A DNA stretch of 51,954 nucleotides from Acidocella sp. (lineage in GTDB: Bacteria > Pseudomonadota > Alphaproteobacteria > Acetobacterales > Acetobacteraceae). The position numbers and the translations under genes were made by a program. The notes beneath the pieces were generated by a model. The model searched no databases. It saw only the letters and a list, made by a program, of their open reading frames with translations, and was not told where the DNA came from. The DNA is taken from contig DAIDEE010000027.1 in NCBI GenBank assembly GCA_027308685.1, positions 1-51,954 on the forward strand, read 5' to 3'. Numbering within the stretch: the first letter of the stretch is position 1; each line of letters begins with the position of its first letter. Positions 35,394 through 42,134 of this stretch are shown piece after piece.

Positions 35394-36920
35394 TTATTGG
35401 TGATTTACGCTTTCCAGCTCGCTTCGCCCGACCGCGTTCGAAACTGGGAAGATCAATGATTTTATGACAACTGGAACCGAACCTGACCCTTCAAGCATTT
35501 TTCCAATATCAATAAAATCGAATTTTTTCGAAATAATACCATCGATCGAAACGACCCTACCTGGCAAGTGCAATTCCTCAGCAAAATGCAAACCAATCAA
35601 TCCACCGATATCGCAATCGCCTACCAGGATAATTGGCTGACCATCTGTGATCTGGCCAGCAAACCCGGCGGCGACACCGCGGCAAAATGCATCGAGGCGC
35701 GGGAATGTGGCAGAGCCTTGCCATGAATAGCCGAGCGCGATGGCCTGCGTGGCATCGATGACGCCTGAGCTTGCGATGGCGCGGTGGATGTCGGCGGCAA
35801 TTGCCTGTGCGTCGATATGTTCGGTTAACAGGCTTGACGTCAGCATGATGGTAGGCACGTTGCGAAGCGGCAGAAAATTCAGGTCGGAGACAAAAATCGT
35901 CGAACCGCTAACCTGCACAGTGTATTGCGATGCCCCGATCACCGTGGCGCGAATGCCATGAGCAACTGGCACCACTTCAGGCCCCCACGCTTTGACGTTT
36001 CGGAGGATATTTTGTGCCAGCCGCTGGCCGAGATCTCCGTGGCCGGCATCGGCGCGCTCATAGATATATTCTGAGACACCACCCGAAAAAGTAATGAATA
36101 CCGGAGGGGCCGAAGGTGTCAGCGCTGCAAGACGCAGCAGATCAGAAGTAGCCTGCCTCAAGGCGCCAGCTTTGATCACTTCCATCAAGGAATCGGTCAT
36201 AACGTTGGCCAGTACGTCAAGGTCGGCGTGACTGACAATAGCACCCAAAGTTAGCATGACCCCGCAAGCTTCGGCGATTTTACGCCCCGCCGGTTCCAGG
36301 CGTGTCAGGCGGCCAGCCTCATCCATCGCGATCAACCGCGCTCCAATATCGATTGCGGTAAATTCGCGTACCTCACCACGATAGCAGCGGGCCAGTTTGG
36401 TGGTGCCGCCGCCGATATCAATGTTCAACACGTCATGGGCTGCATCGATCGATAAGGCGACAGCGCCTGCGCCATGTGCCGCAAGAATGGCTTCCATACC
36501 ATCACCGGCGCTGACCGAGACAAATTTACCGGCCGCCTTTGCAAATATGTCAGCAATGGCACGCGCATTATTGCGCCTTACCGCCGTGCCGGTGAGAATC
36601 AGCGCCCCCGTGTCGATGGTATCAAAATCAATACCGGCGTGCCGGTACTGTGCCTCGAAGAAAAATTTCAACGCCGCCGTATCAATCTCATTGTCTCTTG
36701 TATAAGGGGTCAGCAGAATTTCGGATTCAAATAAAACGTCCCGATGAGCGACGATGTAATGCGAGTCTACTCTCTCCAGCGTGATGCGCGATAAAGCCAA
36801 ATGAGTGGTGGAAGACCCAATATCGATGCCAATGCTGATGATCTGAATTTCGTCTTCATCAACAATGCTACGCCGAGCATTGGTGAAAAACAGCCTACCG
36901 CCGACGGGATTATCCATCAT
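35394..36920 (-). CDS. EutA-like reactivating-factor ATPase (ASKHA fold)
   Basis: This ~508-residue protein is full-length for the EutA family, which reactivates B12-dependent ethanolamine ammonia-lyase by ATP-driven cofactor exchange. The ASKHA nucleotide motifs are present: IGIDIGSSTTHLAL (phosphate 1), VLNIDIGGGTTKLARC (phosphate 2) and ITFSGGVSEYIYERA (adenosine region). No eutB, eutC or other eut gene is nearby; instead it sits 31-44 bases after a bicupin gene and 17 before an aromatic-acid permease. It may serve another enzyme. A TTG at 36932 also opens the frame; the ATG at 36920 is the choice here, without a clear ribosome site. Confidence 0.84.
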   Translation of the reverse strand: MMDNPVGGRLFFTNARRSIVDEDEIQIISIGIDIGSSTTHLALSRITLERVDSHYIVAHRDVLFESEILLTPYTRDNEIDTAALKFFFEAQYRHAGIDFDTIDTGALILTGTAVRRNNARAIADIFAKAAGKFVSVSAGDGMEAILAAHGAGAVALSIDAAHDVLNIDIGGGTTKLARCYRGEVREFTAIDIGARLIAMDEAGRLTRLEPAGRKIAEACGVMLTLGAIVSHADLDVLANVMTDSLMEVIKAGALRQATSDLLRLAALTPSAPPVFITFSGGVSEYIYERADAGHGDLGQRLAQNILRNVKAWGPEVVPVAHGIRATVIGASQYTVQVSGSTIFVSDLNFLPLRNVPTIMLTSSLLTEHIDAQAIAADIHRAIASSGVIDATQAIALGYSWQGSATFPRLDAFCRGVAAGFAGQITDGQPIILVGDCDIGGLIGLHFAEELHLPGRVVSIDGIISKKFDFIDIGKMLEGSGSVPVVIKSLIFPVSNAVGRSELESVNHQ

Positions 36921-36963
36921 CGTGCCAAGCAAATATACGAAAATGAGCCTTCACGCTTACAGC

Positions 36964-38166
36964 CTAGACGGGCTTTTCATAAAGTTTCGGGTCCATGCGG
37001 CAGACCACACCTTCCTCCCTCAACCGGGCCTCATATTCCTGGCGGATGAAAGGGTCTTCCTGCCAATAGGGAATTGCGGAGCCGCCGTCTTGCAACTCCA
37101 TAGCCGTATAGTCAGTGTGCGGCGCACCTGGCGGGCCTGGGTCACGGCCTGGCGAGTGCGGGCCGAACCAGGCCGTGAGACGGAAGGGTTCCTTTGAAAC
37201 GCTAAAATGCTGATGGTACCAGCGGGCGCCACCGGGCGCAGCCGTCACCATACCGCCCGCTTCATAATCGAGCCGGCGTACCTCCGAGGCATTGCCGTCT
37301 TTCCAAGGATTCGGGCCAAGCCGCTCAGGCCAGGTGTAGGTATAGCCTTTACCTTTCACACAAATGAGCACCGCCGCCGAGGTGTGCGCATGGGCTTTCG
37401 AATAACGGCCATTTTCATGCTGCCCGATCCATAAATAAAAACTATTGTTGGTCATAAACGGCTCAACCCGGCGATAGCCTGGTGAGCGGCGGTTATCGAG
37501 CGGCAGATCACAATTCACAGCATCGGGTACCAAATTTGTACGGCGCATGGCGAGGCCACGCACCGGGTCTGGTTCAATATCATCACGCGGCTTGTAGAAA
37601 TCGTCAGCCTCGCTAAAGCGATCTTTGAAAACATAAGGGTTGTTGAAAATAGCTTCAACGTTATTGAGTGCGTTCATCACCACTGGCGCAGTGGTACCGC
37701 CGAGCAGTAAGGCCGGCGCGGAGGAACCATTAACGATCCGGTGCATGGCATTCATTGGGATGGAAAACAACGAACCAGTTTGCCATTCGAAAATATGCCG
37801 CTTTGACTCATTTTCCAGCCAGACCTCCGTGGTGCCACGGCCTTCCAGCACTAAATAAATTTCCTCGTACATGTGCTTTTCCGGATGCAGCGCACCAGAA
37901 CCTGGCACCTCCACCACATGACAGCCCCATTTACCTTCAGTACCAAAAAGTTGAACGTAGGTTCCCCGCCCGCCGGTGCGCTTCCACGGCGCTAAAGGGA
38001 GGTTGTGGGCTTTGTTGATACCAAGATCACGGAATACCGGGATACCCTCACTCGCCATAAATTCATCGTAAGGGGTGGCAAGTTTTTTAAATGTACCAAA
38101 CCCCGCCTTGGCAACTTCGCCCGTCGGTTCGTGCCAATGCTGTTGGCCTGTGACATCATGCGGCAT
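36964..38166 (-). CDS. Bicupin dioxygenase-like protein (gentisate 1,2-dioxygenase relative)
   Basis: This 400-residue protein has two cupin domains. In the first, His94, His98, Glu102 and His142 (HPEKHMYEE ... NAMHRIVN) could hold a metal. In the second, His259, His261 and His318 or His320 (AHAHTSAAV ... WYHQHFS) form a three-His pattern like gentisate dioxygenases. That family cleaves the aromatic ring next to a carboxyl group with Fe(II) and O2. Similarity to true gentisate dioxygenase is only partial, so the substrate is open. It leads a leftward unit with the EutA-like ATPase and an aromatic-acid permease. No downstream ring-fission hydrolase or isomerase is in the window. Confidence 0.75.
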   Translation of the reverse strand: MPHDVTGQQHWHEPTGEVAKAGFGTFKKLATPYDEFMASEGIPVFRDLGINKAHNLPLAPWKRTGGRGTYVQLFGTEGKWGCHVVEVPGSGALHPEKHMYEEIYLVLEGRGTTEVWLENESKRHIFEWQTGSLFSIPMNAMHRIVNGSSAPALLLGGTTAPVVMNALNNVEAIFNNPYVFKDRFSEADDFYKPRDDIEPDPVRGLAMRRTNLVPDAVNCDLPLDNRRSPGYRRVEPFMTNNSFYLWIGQHENGRYSKAHAHTSAAVLICVKGKGYTYTWPERLGPNPWKDGNASEVRRLDYEAGGMVTAAPGGARWYHQHFSVSKEPFRLTAWFGPHSPGRDPGPPGAPHTDYTAMELQDGGSAIPYWQEDPFIRQEYEARLREEGVVCRMDPKLYEKPV

Positions 38167-38340
38167 TTTTTATCCTTTTCCCATTATCCCGGGCTTTTAA
38201 GAGCCCCTCATCCCGTTTGTCCGATAAAGCCAAAAAAGCTGAAACGTATGGAGGTAACTCCGCGGTTCACAAATTTTGCAATTTTTACGGTAAATCGGGT
38301 TAATTTCTAAACTTGGCAGGTTTTTCCCAGTAACAATAAG

Positions 38341-38366
38341 TTCATTATACGAACATTTGTTATGAA
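38341..38366 (-). promoter_or_regulatory. Possible promoter/operator of the bicupin operon
   Basis: On the minus strand a perfect TATAAT (38349-38344) lies inside an imperfect inverted repeat with TTCAT/ATGAA arms. A TTGACA at 38395-38390 upstream has a weak GATAGT partner at 16-base spacing. The 38167-38453 gap between the bicupin start and tRNA-Cys is AT-rich and holds nothing else I can support. Confidence 0.35.
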
Positions 38367-38453
38367 AAACTATCAAACAGACAAAACCATGTCAAGCCTC
38401 GCCGCATCGCGAGCGATGTGATCAATGATAAAGCGATGTATTTACATGAATTT

Positions 38454-38527
38454 TGGAGGTCCGGGCCGGAATCGAACCGGCATACGCGGATTTGCAGTCC
38501 GCTACATCACCACTCTGCCACCGGACC
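38454..38527 (-). tRNA. tRNA-Cys (anticodon GCA)
   Basis: This 74-base tRNA has an acceptor stem GGTCCGG/CCGGACC, an anticodon stem GCGGA/TCCGC with loop CTGCAAA (anticodon GCA), the T-arm GCCGGTTCGATTCCGGC, a U discriminator and an encoded CCA. Confidence 0.97.
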
Positions 38528-38659
38528 GGTGATTGGGTTTCAGAAGGCGTATATCCCCGCCGCGACGTTGCGGGTCAAGTGTTATCGCCGGGGCGGTTGA
38601 GTTTCTGGCTAACGGTTCGCTATAAGGTGACAAGTGGCTCACCCCAGCAAAGGTTTCAG

Positions 38660-39322
38660 ATGACCGAATATTCCACCGATATGGCGACTGCCCGCGCCCA
38701 CATGGTAGATAGCCAGGTTCGCCCTAACCGGGTGAATGACCCAAGGGTGATCGCTGCTATGCGCAATTTGCCGCGTGAGGCCTTTGCACCGGCCGGGTGC
38801 AAACCCTATGCGGATGCCGATATTGCCTTGGACGGCGGACGGGTGATGCTGGCCCCCCTGACCATAGCGCGGCTGACACAGTTAGTTCTGGAGAGCAGTC
38901 CGGCGCATGTTTTGGTAATTGGAGCTGGCAGCGGCTACAGCGCCGCTATTTTGGCCAGCAGCGGCGCCGCAGTCACCGCGCTAGACGTCCCCGCGGCCGG
39001 CAACGCTGGCCCCGTGCCGGCCAATGTCGCGATGGTCACTGGCCCGCTGACCGCCGGATGGCCTGCAGCCGGACCCTATGAAGCCATTTTAATTGAGGGC
39101 GCCATACCGGAAATACCGGCCAATCTCATCACGCAACTTACCGCCGATGGTAAGGTGATCGCAATTTTGGCAGATAAATCAGATAGTGGCGGAAACCTTG
39201 CGTCGCTGGGGCGGGTTGTCGTGGCGCAGCCAAGCGGTGGCGGTTTTGCCCTAACCAGGAGGTTCGACTGCATGGCACCTAGCCTGCCAGCCTTCCAGCC
39301 TGCCCCCGCTTTTGTTTTTTGA
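38660..39322 (+). CDS. Protein-L-isoaspartate O-methyltransferase family
   Basis: This 220-residue SAM methyltransferase of the PCMT family methylates isoaspartyl residues in aged proteins. It shows MVDSQVRPNRVNDPRVIAAM, LPREAFAP, a shortened APLTIARLTQLVL region and the SAM loop VLVIGAGSGYSAAIL. The GAIPEIPANLI segment matches the family post-motif. The frame extends upstream across tRNA-Cys to 38453, but that is spurious; ATG 38660 follows AAAGG by seven bases. The gene precedes tolC, a layout common in alphaproteobacteria, where this diverged paralogue may differ in function. Confidence 0.85.
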   Translation: MTEYSTDMATARAHMVDSQVRPNRVNDPRVIAAMRNLPREAFAPAGCKPYADADIALDGGRVMLAPLTIARLTQLVLESSPAHVLVIGAGSGYSAAILASSGAAVTALDVPAAGNAGPVPANVAMVTGPLTAGWPAAGPYEAILIEGAIPEIPANLITQLTADGKVIAILADKSDSGGNLASLGRVVVAQPSGGGFALTRRFDCMAPSLPAFQPAPAFVF

Positions 39323-39446
39323 AACTTCGCGCGGTCACTTCTGCGGATTGCCCGTCTACTGGGGCCGGGTCCAAATTGATCGGTATGAGGTTTTCGCGCA
39401 TGGTTGAGGTCACGTGTGCCTGTGAGCCCTGCCTGAGGAATTGCCA

Positions 39447-40946
39447 ATGACTGGTCGATTGATTTTCCTGTTCGGCATTGCCGTGTCACTGCCTTTGTCC
39501 GCCGGTGCGGCATCACCCCAACCAAGCGCTGAAGGCCCGCCAACCACTTTAACGCAGGCCCTGGCCGAAGCCTATGCCAATAACGCGACGTTACAGGAGC
39601 AACGCGCCAGCCTGCGGGCCACCGATGAGGGGGTGCCCACAGCGATGTCCGGTTGGCGGCCGACAGTGACGCTGAGCGGCAGTTTTGGGCATTCATCGAG
39701 CACCGTGAAGCAGAATACTCAGCAGCTTGTCGGTGTGTTTCCGACGCCGATTTATCAAAAAGGCAAGTCAAGGCTGGTTGAAACCGGCAATCCCGAAACC
39801 GCCCAAATTACCCTGTCGCAGCCAATTTACAGCGGCGGTAGGGTGATCGATGAGACCCGACAGGCTAAAAATTTGGTTTATGCCGCCCGCGCCCAGTTGC
39901 TGGCCACCGAGCAGGCGGTGTTCCTTAATGTGGTGAACGCCTATGTCACGGTGATTACCGACACGCAGGTGTTGGCTCTCGATAGAAACAACCAGACAGT
40001 GCTGGAGCGGCAACTCCAGGCTACCCGTGACCAGTTTAATGTCGGCGAGATCACCCTCACTTCAGTTGCACAAGCCCAGGCTTCTCTGGCACAGGCTGTG
40101 GAGCAGGTGGCCGTGGCCCAGGGCAATCTACAAATCGCCCGAGAGAATTTCCGGCAACTGGTGGGCGACTACCCTGGAAACCTTACACCGCCACAACCGC
40201 TGGCCTTGCCGGTTAGCTCCAAAGATGCCGCTGCCCAGGCCGCACTTGCCAACAACCCCAATGTCGTCGCCGCCAAATTTGCTGAAGCCGCTTCCAGAGA
40301 TGCTGTCGATGTCGCTTTTTCGGCCTTATTGCCAGTGATTTCGCTGCAAGCCTCTGGTTTTACTCAATCCGACCCGACAGGTGCCGGAACCAGCACTCGG
40401 GGTGGCTCGGTGCTCGGCCAGGTGACCGTGCCACTTTATCAGGGTGGAGCGGAATATTCGGCCATTCGGGCGGCCCGCGCCAAGGAACAGCAAAGTTTTG
40501 CCACGGTAATCGACCAGCAGCGCACGGTGTTCGCCCAGGCTACGCAGTCCTGGGAGGCGCTGGTAGCCTCGCGTGCTGCGATCGTAAGCACCAACGCCGA
40601 GATCAAGGCGAACGCGATCGCCCTGGACGGGACCGAGCGCGAGGAAATCGTGGGGACCCGTACAACTCTGGATGTACTGAATGCCCAGCAATTATTATTG
40701 AATTCGCAGGTGCAACAGGTGCAAAACATAGCGACTCTTGTAAATAATTCGTACACAATAGCTTCAGCCATTGGCAGGCTAACCGTGACCGACCTAGGAC
40801 TTCCTGTGAACCAATATGACGATCTGCAGTATTACCGCGCGGTCAAGTATGCCGGATTTGGCACGGGCGAGACCGCGGACAGCGATGCGGGAATTGCGCC
40901 GAACGGCACATTGATGCATGTGAATCAATCTCAAGTGGCACCCTGA
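39447..40946 (+). CDS. tolC: TolC-family outer-membrane channel protein
   Basis: TolC trimers span the periplasm and outer membrane for type I secretion and drug efflux. The ~499-residue protein has a signal peptide (LIFLFGIAVSLPLSAGAAS), then two OEP repeats with TLTQALAEAYANNATLQEQRA, LSQPIYSGGRVIDE, VNAYVTVITDTQVLAL, GEITLTSVAQAQASLAQA and VGTRTTLDVLNAQQLLLNS, which are hallmark segments. The ATG at 39447 has GAGGA about six bases upstream; a TTG at 39441 is less likely. It could serve type I export of proteins such as the Hint protein at 23151-26039, but no evidence links them. Confidence 0.95.
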   Translation: MTGRLIFLFGIAVSLPLSAGAASPQPSAEGPPTTLTQALAEAYANNATLQEQRASLRATDEGVPTAMSGWRPTVTLSGSFGHSSSTVKQNTQQLVGVFPTPIYQKGKSRLVETGNPETAQITLSQPIYSGGRVIDETRQAKNLVYAARAQLLATEQAVFLNVVNAYVTVITDTQVLALDRNNQTVLERQLQATRDQFNVGEITLTSVAQAQASLAQAVEQVAVAQGNLQIARENFRQLVGDYPGNLTPPQPLALPVSSKDAAAQAALANNPNVVAAKFAEAASRDAVDVAFSALLPVISLQASGFTQSDPTGAGTSTRGGSVLGQVTVPLYQGGAEYSAIRAARAKEQQSFATVIDQQRTVFAQATQSWEALVASRAAIVSTNAEIKANAIALDGTEREEIVGTRTTLDVLNAQQLLLNSQVQQVQNIATLVNNSYTIASAIGRLTVTDLGLPVNQYDDLQYYRAVKYAGFGTGETADSDAGIAPNGTLMHVNQSQVAP

Positions 40947-40958
40947 AAGACAGATAGA

Positions 40959-42074
40959 ATGACACCTCCCAACAGCGATCAACCCACTTCTGGCGGCTCA
41001 GGCGAACCCTCGATGGAGGATATTCTTGCATCCATCCGACGTATTTTAAAGGACGAGGCGGTGCCGGCGGTTGCCGAGGAGCCTGAAGCAGAGGACATTC
41101 TGGTGTTGGATTCCAGCATGGTTGCCAGGCAGGTCGATCTATCCTCGGCCACCATGCCACCAATGGCCGAAGCGGCATCCTCCGCATCGGGGCTGGCCCC
41201 CAACCAAGAGCATTTTGCGTCCGAGCTAACGCCATTTGCGGCTTCATTTGAAACGAAGACCGCTTCAGCCGATGAACCGGATGTGGATTTGAACGCCCCT
41301 TTCAAACCGATGCCGCTGCCAGACCCCATTTTTTCAACGTCGCCGACCGAAGCTCCAGCCGCCCCCGCGGCAGGGACCCTGCCAACATGGCCGGCAGCAT
41401 CGGCACCCGGCCTGCCAGACTTGGGTGCTTACAAGCCGGTCGATACCGGTCAGCCCTCAGCATTGCCGGTATTTGGCCACCGGCATATTCCCGATTTCGG
41501 GGCCAGCGCGGGTGGTATGGCCAATCCGCCGTCGGCACTCGGCGCTAAACCGCCCGAGCCAGCCCCTACCCCAGAACCGGCAACCACTTTTGTCCCCTTA
41601 CTATTCCCGGCACGGCCACCGATCAACCCTGGTATTCCTGCAACACCCGTGTTTGGATCAAAGTTCAGCCCGGATTTCTCAAGGCTCAACACGCTGCCGC
41701 CCAGTCTGCAACCCAGCGATGAAACAACACAATCAATTACCCCTGAAAGCACGGTGGCAGCCGCCCCCGAGCCAACGCCAACGCCTGTGGAGACATTTAT
41801 GCCGGAGTCCAACGACAGCAATTTCACGCCGCCTAACAGCCTGATCGATAACCAGGTCTCAGCTGCCGCCGCCAGTGCGATTGGCGCCATGGTGCGAAGC
41901 ATTTCGGCAGAGAAATCCGTGGCAGTCAGCCGGGGCGGTGCCACCATTGAGGATATGGTTCGCGAGGAAATCCGCCCGCTACTCAAAGCGTGGCTGGATA
42001 CCAACTTGCAAAGCCTGGTCGAGCGGGTGGTTCGCTCTGAGATCGAGAAAGTTGTTAACCGCAGTCTGGACTAA
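40959..42074 (+). CDS. popZ: PopZ/DUF2497-family pole-organizing protein
   Basis: PopZ forms a polar matrix that anchors the chromosome via ParB and recruits cell-cycle proteins. The conserved N-terminal helix (MEDILASIRRILKD, residues ~20-33) and C-terminal oligomerisation region (IEDMVREEIRPLLKAWLD, residues ~325-345) are present. The middle (~40-310) is disordered, acidic and proline-rich. At 371 residues it is longer than Caulobacter PopZ (177), all due to the disordered part. The place between tolC and valS is conserved in alphaproteobacteria. Function is inferred from family and position. Confidence 0.82.
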   Translation: MTPPNSDQPTSGGSGEPSMEDILASIRRILKDEAVPAVAEEPEAEDILVLDSSMVARQVDLSSATMPPMAEAASSASGLAPNQEHFASELTPFAASFETKTASADEPDVDLNAPFKPMPLPDPIFSTSPTEAPAAPAAGTLPTWPAASAPGLPDLGAYKPVDTGQPSALPVFGHRHIPDFGASAGGMANPPSALGAKPPEPAPTPEPATTFVPLLFPARPPINPGIPATPVFGSKFSPDFSRLNTLPPSLQPSDETTQSITPESTVAAAPEPTPTPVETFMPESNDSNFTPPNSLIDNQVSAAAASAIGAMVRSISAEKSVAVSRGGATIEDMVREEIRPLLKAWLDTNLQSLVERVVRSEIEKVVNRSLD

Positions 42075-42134
42075 CTAATCTTCAAGGCTGGCCTGCCTCG
42101 CCAAAACGAATTTGGTAGGGTTATAAGGCCAGCC

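Noticed and set aside
38404-38417. CATCGCGAGCGATG palindrome as tRNA-Cys terminator
   Set aside because: The loop is too short and no T-run follows on the minus strand.
38453-38659. N-terminal extension of the pcm frame
   Set aside because: The extension would be translated across tRNA-Cys and has no ribosome site; the ATG at 38660 with AAAGG is better.
39076-39771. 231-residue minus-strand ORF spanning pcm and tolC
   Set aside because: Antisense to two recognisable genes; composition is that of a shadow frame.
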